This document shows, piece by piece, positions 56,273-64,000 of a stretch of 64,000 bases of DNA. Made by a program: the position numbers and the translations under genes. This DNA is from Candidatus Iainarchaeum sp. Its GTDB lineage: Archaea; Iainarchaeota; Iainarchaeia; Iainarchaeales; UBA10219. The notes under the pieces are model-generated. The model worked only from the letters and a program-made list of their open reading frames with translations, searched no databases and was not told the origin of the DNA. The stretch lies in assembly GCA_018304425.1 (NCBI GenBank), contig JAGVWE010000005.1:1-64000 (forward strand), read 5' to 3'. Numbering within the stretch: the stretch's first letter is position 1; each line of letters starts with the position of its first letter.

Positions 56273-57703
56273 TTAAGCCACTTTCCGCCACTTCACGCCG
56301 TCCCTGGTGTCGTCCAGTTCGATGCCCAGGGCGCGGAGCTTGGCGCGGAACTCGTCGGACTTCTTGAAGTCCTTGGCCTTGCGGGCGGCCTCGCGTTCGT
56401 CGAGGAGCTTCTTGGCTTCGGCGGGTAACTCGGCCTTGGCGCGCTCGAACGAAAAACAGTTGAACACCTGGTTTATTTCCCGCAGGAAGTCCAGCAAGGC
56501 CTTGGCGTCCTTTTCCGACAACGCGGTCTCGGCTGTCGCCTCGGCTGCTGCCTCGGCTGCTGCCTCGGCCAACAGCTTGTTGGCTTCGCTGACGAAGTTG
56601 AACAAGGTCGCGAACGCGTTCGGAGTGTTGAAGTCCGCGTCCATGTGCTCGGTGAAGGCGGTCCGGGTCTCATTCACCAGGTGGAGGGCTGCAGGGTGGT
56701 CCTTGCCTCCCTTGACTTCTTGGAGGGCCTCGATGAGGCGGTTGAATTTTTCCAGGCCAGCCTTGGCCTGGGCCATGGCGTCCTCGCTGAAGTCGATGCG
56801 GGAACGGTAGTGCACGTTGGCGATGAAGAAGCGGAAAACCTTGGGGTCGTACCTGGCTAGGAGTTCGGGGATGGTGATGTAGTTGCCCAAACTCTTGGAC
56901 ATCTTCTCGCCTTTCACGTTCAAAAAGCCGGTGTGCAGCCAGTACTTGACGAAGGGGGCTTTGCCGAAGGCGGCCTCGCTTTGCGCGATTTCGTTCTCGT
57001 GGTGGGGGAAAATCAGGTCAATGGCCCCGCCGTGGATGTCCAGTTGCTCGCCCAGGTGCTTGCGCGCCATGACACTGCATTCAATGTGCCAGCCCGGCCT
57101 TCCCTGGCCCCAGGGGCTCTCCCAGGAGGGCTCCCCGGGCTTGGCCTTCTTCCACAACGCGAAGTCCGTGACGTTTTCCTTCTCGTACTTGTCGGTTTCC
57201 ACGCGCGTGCCGGTGACGCGCTTGTCCAGCTTGATGCCGGAGAGCCGGCCATAGCCCTTGAATCTGGTCACGGAATAGTAGACGCCGTCTTCGGTCTCGT
57301 AGGCGAACCCGTTTTTTTCCAGGGCCTGGATGGTGTCAATGATTTCCTTGATGTGTTCGGTGACACGCGGGTTTTCGTTCGCGGGCTTGATGCCGAGCGC
57401 GTCCATGTCCTTGAAGAAGAGCTTGATGTTTTTTTCGGCGAGCTCGAAAATCGTTATTCCCTGCTCGTTGGCGCGCTTGATCATGTCGTCGTGGACGTCG
57501 GTGAGGTTGACGACGTAACGCACCTTGTAACCGGAATATTCCAGGTAGCGGCGGATGACGTCGAAGGCCGTGTAGGTGCGCGCGTGACCGATGTGCCCGG
57601 GCCCGTACACCGTGGGGCCGCAGACGTACATGCGAACTTCCCGGTCCTTCAAGGGCTTGAAGTCCTCCAACTGCTTGGACAAGGTGTTCTGGACGCGAAG
57701 CAT
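56273..57703 (-). CDS. cysS: Cysteinyl-tRNA synthetase
   Basis: A 476-residue class I synthetase. MYVCGPTVYGPGHIGHARTY includes the zinc Cys and HIGH motif, GWHIECSVMARKHLG more zinc ligands, HHENEIAQSEA the zinc His, and GEKMSKSLGN the KMSKS loop. The C-terminal helical bundle contains an AEAAAEAAAEATAETA insertion (residues ~374-390) from a 12-bp DNA repeat. ATG 57703 is chosen; GTG 57712 would add three residues. Presence of CysRS means the organism need not depend on the SepRS/SepCysS route. Confidence 0.95.
   Translation of the reverse strand: MLRVQNTLSKQLEDFKPLKDREVRMYVCGPTVYGPGHIGHARTYTAFDVIRRYLEYSGYKVRYVVNLTDVHDDMIKRANEQGITIFELAEKNIKLFFKDMDALGIKPANENPRVTEHIKEIIDTIQALEKNGFAYETEDGVYYSVTRFKGYGRLSGIKLDKRVTGTRVETDKYEKENVTDFALWKKAKPGEPSWESPWGQGRPGWHIECSVMARKHLGEQLDIHGGAIDLIFPHHENEIAQSEAAFGKAPFVKYWLHTGFLNVKGEKMSKSLGNYITIPELLARYDPKVFRFFIANVHYRSRIDFSEDAMAQAKAGLEKFNRLIEALQEVKGGKDHPAALHLVNETRTAFTEHMDADFNTPNAFATLFNFVSEANKLLAEAAAEAAAEATAETALSEKDAKALLDFLREINQVFNCFSFERAKAELPAEAKKLLDEREAARKAKDFKKSDEFRAKLRALGIELDDTRDGVKWRKVA
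56526..56571 (-). repeat. 12-bp tandem repeat (CAGCCGAGGC core), four units inside cysS
   Basis: Units start at 12-base intervals on the cysS coding strand in codon phase 2, encoding AEAAAEAAAEA. It shares the 20-base string GCCGAGGCAGCAGCCGAGGC with the basic protein gene at 20774-20807. Confidence 0.75.
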
Positions 57704-57850
57704 GGAATCCACGCAATTATAGAGAAACAGGTTAATAAGGGTTAACGGGGGCAGGGAAGCCCTGTTTGCCGGTATCTATAGCCTTTTAAGGAATAAGGGG
57801 TCACTAGGTGGATATGCAAGAATCCCGTAACGCATCCCTTTCCTTTCCGA

Positions 57851-57897
57851 GAAGGGATTTACTTTGCCTCTCCCATTAGAAGGGATTTAGTTTGTCT
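57851..57897 (+). promoter_or_regulatory. Direct-repeat operator upstream of the HTH gene
   Basis: GAAGGGATTTACTTTGCCT (57851-57869) and GAAGGGATTTAGTTTGTCT (57879-57897) match at 17 of 19 positions and are 28 bases apart. An inverted partial copy (ATCCCTT, 57834-57840) precedes the first. The second copy abuts the TTG start of the regulator, so autorepression is plausible. Confidence 0.6.
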
Positions 57898-57899
57898 AC

Positions 57900-58220
57900 T
57901 TGATTAGGGAAGGCTACTTCAAGTCCAGGGCCCTGATGCTGGTTTTCGAGGCACTGGCCACGGTGCCGGATGCCAGCCCCGTGCTTATCCGGCAATTGAC
58001 CGGGCTCCCCGAGCGAACCACTCGCCACTCACTGGCACGCCTAGCCAGGCTAGGCCTCCTCCAAACCGTTCCCGACTACTCGGACTTGCGCGCAAAAAAG
58101 TTCAAGCTAAATGAACCGCCTGGAATCGACTTGCTTGCGTTTGGGGTCCCGCAGGCGTTCCAACAAGGGTCGGGTCACCCGTTGGTGGCGTTCGGCAAAC
58201 CGGGTGGGTCTCGGGGTTGA
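57900..58220 (+). CDS. Winged-helix regulator (ArsR/MarR-like)
   Basis: A 106-residue protein from TTG 57900. ALMLVFEALATVPDASPVLI, RQLTGLPERTTRHSLARLAR and LGLLQTVPDYSDLRAKKFKL form a winged helix with the recognition helix around residues 36-50. The C-terminal ~30 residues (GVPQAFQQGSGHPLVAFG) look unstructured. The TTG is directly next to the second copy of a 19-bp direct repeat, supporting autoregulation. Ligand and other targets unknown. It is isolated between cysS (minus) and a small zinc protein (minus). Confidence 0.6.
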   Translation: MIREGYFKSRALMLVFEALATVPDASPVLIRQLTGLPERTTRHSLARLARLGLLQTVPDYSDLRAKKFKLNEPPGIDLLAFGVPQAFQQGSGHPLVAFGKPGGSRG

Positions 58221-58274
58221 GCCAGCCATGCATTAAATGGCGTTTAACTCCTTAATAAAAGTAGGCTGACCGGA

Positions 58275-58502
58275 CTATTCCTCTTCCACTTCTTCGGCTG
58301 CGCCGAACTCTTCCGCGATTTCTTCGTCGAAGTACTTTTCTTTTTCGGTGACTAGCTTGAATTTGCCATTGTCCACCTTGATGACCAAATCGACTGTGCA
58401 CTCGGGGCACTGGAGGAGGTCGTCTTCCTCGTAGTCGTTGACGCTCAAGTCAAAGCCCTCCTTGCACTCAGGGCACTTGACTTTCATGTTGGGTGTGCGC
58501 AT
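58275..58502 (-). CDS. Small acidic zinc-ribbon protein
   Basis: A 75-residue protein (70 if Met at 58487 is the start). CPECKEGF and CPECTVDL make a four-Cys zinc ribbon, followed by a VKVDNGKFKLV strand and a very acidic tail (YFDEEIAEEFGAAEEVEEE). The overall plan recalls LysW-type carrier proteins, but these end in EDWGE, which is absent, so an amino-group-carrier role is not supported. TTTATAAACC ~35 bases upstream is the likely TATA element. Confidence 0.6.
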   Translation of the reverse strand: MRTPNMKVKCPECKEGFDLSVNDYEEDDLLQCPECTVDLVIKVDNGKFKLVTEKEKYFDEEIAEEFGAAEEVEEE

Positions 58503-58585
58503 GTATAGATTTTTATTCCACTCAACTGGTTTATAAATCTTCGCCGATTTTGCCCTTTAACGGGAACGAATGACCGATTTTGGGC

Positions 58586-59200
58586 TCAAAAATAGCCTGA
58601 AAACAGGCCCACCACGGCCAAGACCAGGGCCAGCACCACGAGGTTCTTGAGCGTGCCACCCGGCCCCGTGGCGGCAATGACGGCATACCAGACGAACAGG
58701 GATTCCAGGGCCAACAACAAGCCGATTCCCAGGAACAGGAAACCCAGGCCCAGGGAAAAGAAGTCCGAGCTCAAGGGCACCCGTTGAGCGATTGCCTGCA
58801 GGTCCTGGAGGGAGGAAGCCTGTTGCACGCCCTTCAACTCGGCGAACAAACCCGGCAACAACAGGAACGCTACCAGGAAGGACAGTACCACGAGCACCGC
58901 ATTGAACAACCGCGTCAAGGAAAGCGCGCTCAGAAGGCCCACGAACTTGCCTTGCACGGCCTTTCCCTTCAAGAGGTACAATAACACGTAGAGGAAGGCC
59001 GTGGAAACAATCCAGAACACGACGTCCTTGGCGGCATCCACTACGGGCTTGGTGGAAATCGGTGCCCTCAACAGGGCAGCCAACCCCACCAGCACGAGGG
59101 TGGGCAGCACGACCAGGGCCAGGGAAACCACGAGGTTGGGGTGGGCCAGGCAGTCCTTGGCGGTCTTGCCTGGATGGAAAAAAGCGTTCAAGGGGTTCAT
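58586..59200 (-). CDS. Yip1-like membrane protein
   Basis: A 204-residue protein with five membrane segments and the start NPLNAFFHPGKTAKDCLAHP, typical of Yip1/DUF1282 archaeal proteins, which begin with a short amphipathic region before the first helix. The last segments, FVWYAVIAATGPGGTLKNLVV and a terminal VGLFSGYF, also fit. Function in archaea unknown. ATG 59200 is chosen over TTG 59209. It lies just after tyrS on the same strand. Confidence 0.68.
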   Translation of the reverse strand: MNPLNAFFHPGKTAKDCLAHPNLVVSLALVVLPTLVLVGLAALLRAPISTKPVVDAAKDVVFWIVSTAFLYVLLYLLKGKAVQGKFVGLLSALSLTRLFNAVLVVLSFLVAFLLLPGLFAELKGVQQASSLQDLQAIAQRVPLSSDFFSLGLGFLFLGIGLLLALESLFVWYAVIAATGPGGTLKNLVVLALVLAVVGLFSGYF

Positions 59201-59235
59201 GGACGTCAACTATATGGCTTTACAGGTATTTAAAG

Positions 59236-60204
59236 CTATTTTTCGAAGGCCTTCCGCACCGGGGCCAGCACCCGCGCGGTTTCAAACGCTACCGCGTTCT
59301 TCAAGTCCAGGGGGTGCAGTTTCTTTTCCGCGAAAGCGGCTTCGAGTTCCTGCATGGAGGCAAACTCCGCGTTGCCGCCGAACTTGGCAGGCCGCTCGAC
59401 CCTCAGTTTTCCCAGGCGCGGGAACAAGACGTACTTCGCGATTTCCATCACGGGGTTGTCTTCCACGGTTCCTTCTGGGCAGTAGGCCTTGACGAGCTTC
59501 TTCTTGATGGCTTCCTCGGAGTCCCGCACCGAAATCATGGAGTCCGGGATGCTGGAACTCATCTTCTTGCCGGGACCCAACAAGGAGTTCACGAGCGGAG
59601 TATGAACGCAGCCGAACACCGGATAATTAATCGCGTGCATGGTCTCGCGGCCCAGCATGTGGATTTTCCGCTGCTCGATGCCGGCCTGCGCGACGTCCAC
59701 CTTCAAGTGCTTGATGTCCGCAATCTGCATCAAGGGGTAAATCATCTGGCACACGTGCGCGTTCTCGAAGTCGCGCGCGACTTCCTGCATGGAGCGCATG
59801 GCGCGGTTCAAGGTCGTGGCAATCGACAACTTCAACACGTCTTCGACGTATTCGGGGGTCTGCTGGAAGTCGCTGCCCAAAACGAATTCCGGGTCCTCAA
59901 GGCCGAGCTTCGCGAACTGCTTCTGGTCGAGCTTGGCCATGGCACTGATTTCCTCCTTCGAACCCTTGCGGTTGAGCATGGCGTGCCAGTCGGCCAACAA
60001 AATCTTGACGTGGAAGCCGGCCTTCTCCAAGTCCATAAGCTTGGTAACCGTTACCATGTGGCCCAGGTGCACTTCCCCTGAAGTCTCGTAGCCGCAATAG
60101 GTTATGGGCTTCTTCTTGGTCTCCAAGACTTTCCGGATGTCTTCCTCGGTGACAAGCTCCACGGTGTTGCGCCGGATGAGTTCGAGGCGCTCGGAGAGGT
60201 TCAT
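59236..60204 (-). CDS. tyrS: Tyrosyl-tRNA synthetase (archaeal type)
   Basis: A 322-residue class Ic synthetase. The HIGH-like motif is VHLGHM (residues ~46-51), YCGYETSG and QMIYPLMQIADIKHLKVDVAQAG bind Tyr, and GKKMSSSIPDSMI is the KMSKS loop. The short C-terminal domain is archaeal. A CTTTTATTAGC element is 24-33 bases before ATG 60204, which supports this start over 60213 or 60222. Head-to-head with ribL, about 100 bases apart. Confidence 0.95.
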   Translation of the reverse strand: MNLSERLELIRRNTVELVTEEDIRKVLETKKKPITYCGYETSGEVHLGHMVTVTKLMDLEKAGFHVKILLADWHAMLNRKGSKEEISAMAKLDQKQFAKLGLEDPEFVLGSDFQQTPEYVEDVLKLSIATTLNRAMRSMQEVARDFENAHVCQMIYPLMQIADIKHLKVDVAQAGIEQRKIHMLGRETMHAINYPVFGCVHTPLVNSLLGPGKKMSSSIPDSMISVRDSEEAIKKKLVKAYCPEGTVEDNPVMEIAKYVLFPRLGKLRVERPAKFGGNAEFASMQELEAAFAEKKLHPLDLKNAVAFETARVLAPVRKAFEK

Positions 60205-60308
60205 GCAATCCATGAGAGCCAATGAGCTAATAAAAGTTAGCCCAATTTGCCCGCTATTTAAGGTTCTACGGGTGAGAGATTTAAACCCTCTCCAGGCTAC
60301 TGTTTGCT

Positions 60309-60734
60309 ATGGCCCGCAAAACCGTGCTCGCCTTCGGCACCTTCGACCTGCTGCACCCCGGGCACCTCAGCTACCTTCGGCAGGCCAAGCGGTTGGGTCG
60401 GCGGCTTACCGTCATCGTGGCCCGCGACGTCAACGTGCAGCGCATCAAGCACCGGAAGCCCTTGTTCGACGAGCGGCAGCGGCTGGCCATGGTGCGGGCC
60501 CTCAAAAAAGTGGACCAAGCCGTGCTCGGCTTTGCCGACGACCTCTACAAGTCGGTGGCGAGGTTCAAGCCGGACGTGATTGCCCTGGGCTACGACCAGG
60601 GGCCTTCCACGGCCGTCATCAGGCGGGAGCTGGCCAAGCGGGGCCTGCACCCCCGCATCGCCCGGTGCAAGCCCTTCAAGCCCCGAAAGCACAAGTCCAC
60701 CCACTTAAAGCAGCGGCTCCGGGGAGGCAACTGA
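60309..60734 (+). CDS. ribL: FMN adenylyltransferase (archaeal FAD synthetase)
   Basis: A 141-residue nucleotidyltransferase with GTFDLLHPGHLSYLRQAK (HxGH motif), VIVARDVNVQRIKHRKPLFDE and the late YDQGPSTAVIRREL with Cys/Arg residues typical of RibL. It transfers AMP from ATP (or CTP) to FMN, giving FAD. Closely related cytidylyltransferases use glycerol phosphate or similar, so substrate assignment rests on length and the C-terminal region. The last ~20 residues are basic. Confidence 0.85.
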   Translation: MARKTVLAFGTFDLLHPGHLSYLRQAKRLGRRLTVIVARDVNVQRIKHRKPLFDERQRLAMVRALKKVDQAVLGFADDLYKSVARFKPDVIALGYDQGPSTAVIRRELAKRGLHPRIARCKPFKPRKHKSTHLKQRLRGGN

Positions 60735-60773
60735 AGGACAAAGATTATTAAGGCCCGTAAATACGTAAATGAT

Positions 60774-61442
60774 ATGCCGGAACCGCCAAAACCGGAATCC
60801 ATGAAAAAACCGGGTGGGCCAAAAAATTCGTTTCTCCGCGGCCTATTGGCACGAGACGCCGCGAAAGAACGACCACTCATGCCCGAAGAAAAACGGCGAC
60901 GTCTCGTACTTGCTGCACGCCGGAACCGCTTGGCCGAGCAGTTCAAGGCACTGGAATTCTATCACGACGAGAACCGCGTGAAACCCTGGATGGCCCAGCA
61001 GTTGGGCGGGCTCCGGGCTGACGTAAGGCATTGCGGGGCTTTCATGCCCTCCCATGGCCAGACCACGATTTTTCCCCTGGAAACCGGCATCCGGCAAACC
61101 CTGGCCCACCTCGCTGACCTCGAGCGGGAGCTGCAGCAAGTGGAACCCAATGGCATGACCCAGGAACAAGCAAGGACGCGCCTGGCCCTGGCCAAGGCGC
61201 CACTTGAGCGGGTGCTGCACTTGTTGGAGGGCTGCCAGGCCTATGCGGAGGAAGTGGAGGCCAGGCAGCAGGATGACCTTGAAAGAGCCGATGCAAAAAT
61301 GGCGGAGGCCAGGGCGCATTTCATTGGCTCCGGGTTTCCGGAAGCCGCCTTGAAGGAACTGACAACTCTGATCCGGCGGCATGTGCCTGAAAACCTTCGC
61401 ATAACCAGGAGCTTTCGGGCACCTGAAAACTTCCAGGTCTAG
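60774..61442 (+). CDS. Hypothetical helical protein
   Basis: A 222-residue protein. The start is Pro/Lys-rich (PEPPKPESMKKPGGPK). Amphipathic helices follow (KRRRLVLAARRNRLAEQFKAL and LAHLADLERELQQVEPNGMT), with a central VRHCGAFMPSHGQTTIFPL stretch and a RRHVPENLRITRSF end. A coiled coil over residues ~105-180 is likely. There is no membrane segment. A GATTATTAAGG element 27 bases before ATG indicates a leaderless mRNA. No family recognised. Confidence 0.55.
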   Translation: MPEPPKPESMKKPGGPKNSFLRGLLARDAAKERPLMPEEKRRRLVLAARRNRLAEQFKALEFYHDENRVKPWMAQQLGGLRADVRHCGAFMPSHGQTTIFPLETGIRQTLAHLADLERELQQVEPNGMTQEQARTRLALAKAPLERVLHLLEGCQAYAEEVEARQQDDLERADAKMAEARAHFIGSGFPEAALKELTTLIRRHVPENLRITRSFRAPENFQV

Positions 61443-61446
61443 GCAT

Positions 61447-62208
61447 TCACGGCGTGGCTGTTTTTTTCTGGCAGAAGAAAGTCCAGCTGACTTCATCGCC
61501 GGGAAAGTCGAAGCGCCCGAAGTGGTGGTAGGCTGGGTTGTCCAAGACGAAGTCGTTGACTGCCGCGCAGACCTCGAACTCGGCAGGCGAAAAATCGTGG
61601 AAGACAATCCAGCCGTCCTTGCACACGAATGGCTCCCATTCCAGGAAATCGGTTTTGGCGCCGACATAGGAGTGGTCGCCGTCGATGAAGAGCAGCCTGA
61701 TTTTCTGGTCGCGTGGCCAGCGCCTGGCCGCCGGCTGCGAGAAGTCCCGGCAGACCTCCACCCAGGCGGTCACGCCCGCCGTGCGGAGGTTTTCTTCGAG
61801 GGCCTGTCCCCGGTGCATGAGTTGGGGGTCAACGGCATACACTTTTTCGCGGTTCGCTGCCTTGGAGCCCGCTGCCAGGCAACAGGTGGAGGCCCCATGG
61901 TAGCTCCCGATTTCCACGATGGCCCCTTGCCCGGAACCGTTTCGGGCCAGGTCGTAGAGGAAGCAACCGGTTTCAAGGGACACCAGGAACCGCATGCTGG
62001 GCGCCAGCCGCTCGATGACTTCGTGGATGAACTGGGCGTGAGGGCGGTGGTGTTGCAGGGGCAGCTTTTCAAAGAAGCCCGGGTGCGTGGCAAAAAAGAG
62101 GGAACGCAGCAGGCTCCGGGCAAGCTCGTTTCTCCCGGTGCCGAAGAGGGGCCGGAGCGCGTGCTTGGCGGCCAGCAAAAAAGCCATTCCCGTGGATGCA
62201 GAACCCAT
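61447..62208 (-). CDS. Class I SAM methyltransferase (Methyltransf_24-like)
   Basis: A 253-residue methyltransferase with IVEIGSYHGASTCCLAAG, KVYAVDPQLMHRGQ, LLFIDGDHSYVGAKTDFLEW and GWIVFHDFSPAEF. The DGDH and HDF motifs are typical of Methyltransf_24 proteins found with glycosyltransferases in surface-polysaccharide loci. It follows two glycosyltransferase genes by 26 bases on the same strand. GAAGGTA precedes ATG 62208. A paralogue sits at 53291-53995. Confidence 0.82.
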   Translation of the reverse strand: MGSASTGMAFLLAAKHALRPLFGTGRNELARSLLRSLFFATHPGFFEKLPLQHHRPHAQFIHEVIERLAPSMRFLVSLETGCFLYDLARNGSGQGAIVEIGSYHGASTCCLAAGSKAANREKVYAVDPQLMHRGQALEENLRTAGVTAWVEVCRDFSQPAARRWPRDQKIRLLFIDGDHSYVGAKTDFLEWEPFVCKDGWIVFHDFSPAEFEVCAAVNDFVLDNPAYHHFGRFDFPGDEVSWTFFCQKKTATP

Positions 62209-62234
62209 TCAAGTACCTTCCGTGAATCATGCTT

Positions 62235-63329
62235 TTAAATTCGTTCCCGTGAACCGGAACCAGCCGCTTCCTCGTAGACGGCTTTCAGTTTCCGCCGGAT
62301 TTCGTCGGGATTGAATTGCTGGTCAAACCGTTTCCGGCTTTCCCGGCCCATGCGCGTACACAAAGCCCTTGATTCAACGAGTTGCTTCAGGCCCACGTAA
62401 ACGGATTCCGCGTCCCCGGGCCGGCAGACGAAACCGTTTCTTCCATCCGTGATTTTTTCACCCAGGCCCTGCACGTCCGAGACCACGAGGGGCAAGCCAT
62501 AGAACAGGGCCTCCACGGCCGCCACCCCAAACCCCTCCCACCGCGAGGGCATGCAGTAGGCGTCCGCCTCCGCAAACAAGGAGTGCACGCGGGCCAAGTC
62601 CACGTCAAAGTAGGCCTGGATGGCCGGGTTGGACTGGATGGCTTGCAGGGCTTGCAGGGGAACGTTGGCTTGGCGGGTGACCAGGGAGAGGCGCAGGCCA
62701 CCCACTTCCCGGGAAAGCCGCTCAAAGGCCGCCAAGAGCTCCAACCCGCCCTTCCGCTCGAAGTCGCGGCCGACGAACAGGAGGTGGAAGCCCTCGTGTT
62801 TTTTCCGGGGCAAGGGCATTGGCTCGAGGAGGCAGGGAATGACTGCAATCTTCGATTCCTCTACCTTCACCCGGCGCAACAGCGTCTGCTTGGAGTGCTC
62901 GGAGTGCAAGACTATTTTCTTGCAGCGCGGCAAGGCCAGCAGCTTTTCCGCAATCCGTTTTCCCAGGGGGGTAAAGGGGGCGTCGCCCCACAACTGGTCC
63001 ACGTTGATGATGCCGGGTTTTTCCGCGAAAACGATGTGGTTGGATTCCACCAAGTCCATTTCCTTGAGTCGGGGAGAGAGGGTCACGAAGGCGCGGGGGA
63101 ACCGCCACCAAATCTCGCCGAACGGGCGGTGCAGCAGGCAAAACAAGTCCGTGGGGCTGAACTCCCACACGGGTAGGGCGTGTGCGGGGTCAACGCAGCC
63201 CTGCAGCCTTGGATGCGACAAATAGCTCTCCGGATAGAAGTATTCCACGTCCTTGGGCGGCTTGGAGAACATGGCGCGCAAGTAGGTGGGGGAGCCCATG
63301 GCCGCGGTGTTGGCCACGAAGACCTTCAT
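62235..63329 (-). CDS. Glycosyltransferase family 4 protein
   Basis: A 364-residue GT-B glycosyltransferase. The N-terminal domain begins MKVFVANTAAMGSPTYLRAMF. The C-terminal donor domain has LLFVGRDFERKGGLELLAAF and the EX7E motif in SRWEGFGVAAVEALFYGLPL, with SDVQGLGE. It transfers a nucleotide-activated sugar to an unknown acceptor, probably a surface glycan or glycolipid. ATG 63329 overlaps the TGA of the preceding glycosyltransferase gene (ATGA). A longer upstream frame in the same phase is antisense of nothing useful and is rejected. Confidence 0.88.
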   Translation of the reverse strand: MKVFVANTAAMGSPTYLRAMFSKPPKDVEYFYPESYLSHPRLQGCVDPAHALPVWEFSPTDLFCLLHRPFGEIWWRFPRAFVTLSPRLKEMDLVESNHIVFAEKPGIINVDQLWGDAPFTPLGKRIAEKLLALPRCKKIVLHSEHSKQTLLRRVKVEESKIAVIPCLLEPMPLPRKKHEGFHLLFVGRDFERKGGLELLAAFERLSREVGGLRLSLVTRQANVPLQALQAIQSNPAIQAYFDVDLARVHSLFAEADAYCMPSRWEGFGVAAVEALFYGLPLVVSDVQGLGEKITDGRNGFVCRPGDAESVYVGLKQLVESRALCTRMGRESRKRFDQQFNPDEIRRKLKAVYEEAAGSGSRERI

Positions 63330-64000
63330 TGAACCGCCTCGGCGTAGACTCTTCGGAGGATGGGCTGGACGGCTTCCGGTGAATAGTTCGCCTGGATTTT
63401 TTCCAGCGCGGCCCTTCCCATGCGCCTCCGTTTCTGGGCATCGGCGAGCAGGGCTTCCAAGGCGTTTCGCAGGCCCGGAACATCCCCGGGTTCGGTCAAA
63501 AACCCTTCCCTGCCTTCTTCGACCATTTCCGGAATAGCGCACATCCGCGAGCTGATGACCGGCAAGCCAAAGGACAGGGCTTCGAGGACGGCATAGGGCC
63601 CGGCGTCGGCCAGGGTGGGCAGGCAAAAGAAATCGGCTTGCCGGTAGAGGCCGAGCAAGGCCGGACGGTCTTGCACGTAAGGGCGGAGTTCGAGGTTCTT
63701 CACGCCCGCAAACTCGTAACGAATTTTTTCCGCGTCATGCATTAAGCCGGCTACGACCAATTTAGCCCGGTTTTTTTCCCCAAACCCCTTGAAGGCTTCG
63801 AGGAGACAGCGGCCACCCTTGCGCTCGAAGTTGTTGCCCACGAAGAGGATGACCGGTACCGGGTTGTCGGGAATGGACTGGGGCTGGGGCCGGACCATCG
63901 GATGCACGAGCGTCATTTTTTCTTCGGGATACGGCAAGCGGTTCGCCAGTTCCTTGAACGCCCACTTGGTGTGCGGCATCAACTGCTTGACGTTGGGGCT
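63326..64000 (-). CDS. Glycosyltransferase family 4 protein, C-terminal part (cut by window edge)
   Basis: 224 residues are visible; the N-terminus lies beyond the window end. The donor domain has VILFVGNNFERKGGRCLLEAF, LRPYVQDRPALLGLYRQADF and PTLADAGPYAVLEALSFGLPV. At the EX7E site the first Glu is replaced by Asp. It is similar to, and overlaps by 4 bases with, the next glycosyltransferase gene, so the two are translated together and likely act in one glycan pathway with the methyltransferase downstream. Confidence 0.86.
   Translation of the reverse strand, partial: SPNVKQLMPHTKWAFKELANRLPYPEEKMTLVHPMVRPQPQSIPDNPVPVILFVGNNFERKGGRCLLEAFKGFGEKNRAKLVVAGLMHDAEKIRYEFAGVKNLELRPYVQDRPALLGLYRQADFFCLPTLADAGPYAVLEALSFGLPVISSRMCAIPEMVEEGREGFLTEPGDVPGLRNALEALLADAQKRRRMGRAALEKIQANYSPEAVQPILRRVYAEAVQ

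Noticed and set aside
58275-58502. LysW amino-group carrier protein
   Set aside because: Two CxxC knuckles and an acidic tail are present, but the terminal EDWGE motif is missing and no LysX/LysZ genes are nearby.
63330-63626. N-terminal extension of the glycosyltransferase at 62235-63329
   Set aside because: The extension lies within the upstream glycosyltransferase gene in another frame; ATG 63329 overlaps that gene's stop in the usual ATGA manner.

Overview
The window is chromosomal DNA of an archaeon with moderately high GC. Archaeal markers are TFB with a zinc ribbon and two cyclin folds, an HMf-type histone, ribosomal proteins eS8 and eL33, Hef helicase-nuclease, the KEOPS subunit Cgi121, RibL-type FMN adenylyltransferase, archaeal TyrRS, Trm5 and DUF63. 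Many genes have an A/T-rich TATA element about 27 bases before the start codon (leaderless transcripts). Others have Shine-Dalgarno (SD) sites of the GGAGG or GGTGA type. Genes are densely packed, often with ATGA or GTGA overlaps. The lineage cannot be fixed from this window; a DPANN-like lineage (for example Diapherotrites) is only a guess.

Layout. 0-0.6 kb: right end of an IS200/IS605 element that seems to have landed in a small gene. 0.6-4.4 kb: DUF63 membrane protein, Trm5, a Cys-rich lipoprotein and adenylate kinase. 4.4-9.4 kb: three large exported proteins with CARDB-like domains; two are tandem paralogues with matching promoters, matching N-termini and a shared repeat domain. 9.4-11.8 kb: SpoIIM-like protein, a small membrane protein and a PfkB kinase. 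11.8-17.3 kb: glycine cleavage operon gcvT-gcvH-gcvPA-gcvPB followed by a two-gene lipoate ligase, then ahcY (one-carbon and SAM-cycle metabolism). 18.6-24.3 kb: KaiC-like ATPase, ScpA, basic proteins, DEAD-box helicase, CorA-like transporter and a small metallopeptidase. 24.3-33.3 kb: LysA-type decarboxylase, DinB, membrane proteins, a CARF-HTH-like regulator, leucyl aminopeptidase, ferredoxin, a methyltransferase and a cation exchanger. 33.3-39.2 kb: ScpB, Hsp20, RNase HII, eL33, GerM-like protein, TFB, eS8 and Cgi121. 39.3-46.7 kb: AbrB/VapC pair, Hef, histone, a CMP-kinase-like gene, PanB and an accessory patch (HTH plus DUF3800). 46.8-54 kb: MGMT, a branched-chain amino-acid block (aminotransferase, leucine dehydrogenase, a divergent ketol-acid reductoisomerase-like protein) running into transaldolase, split transketolase, a histidine phosphatase and a methyltransferase. 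54.0-61.4 kb: tRNA-Trp, Fe-type alcohol dehydrogenase, CysRS, an HTH gene behind a direct repeat, TyrRS and RibL. 61.4-64 kb: a minus-strand surface-glycan block (methyltransferase and two glycosyltransferases), cut by the window edge.

Points most worth a second look: the tandem exported paralogues with an undescribed repeat domain; a KARI-like protein that lacks its catalytic His and Lys; the paired dyads between the CARF-HTH-like regulator and a small zinc protein; one TATA element placed symmetrically between two divergent leaderless genes; and a 12-bp GC-rich repeat found in four unrelated genes in three reading frames.
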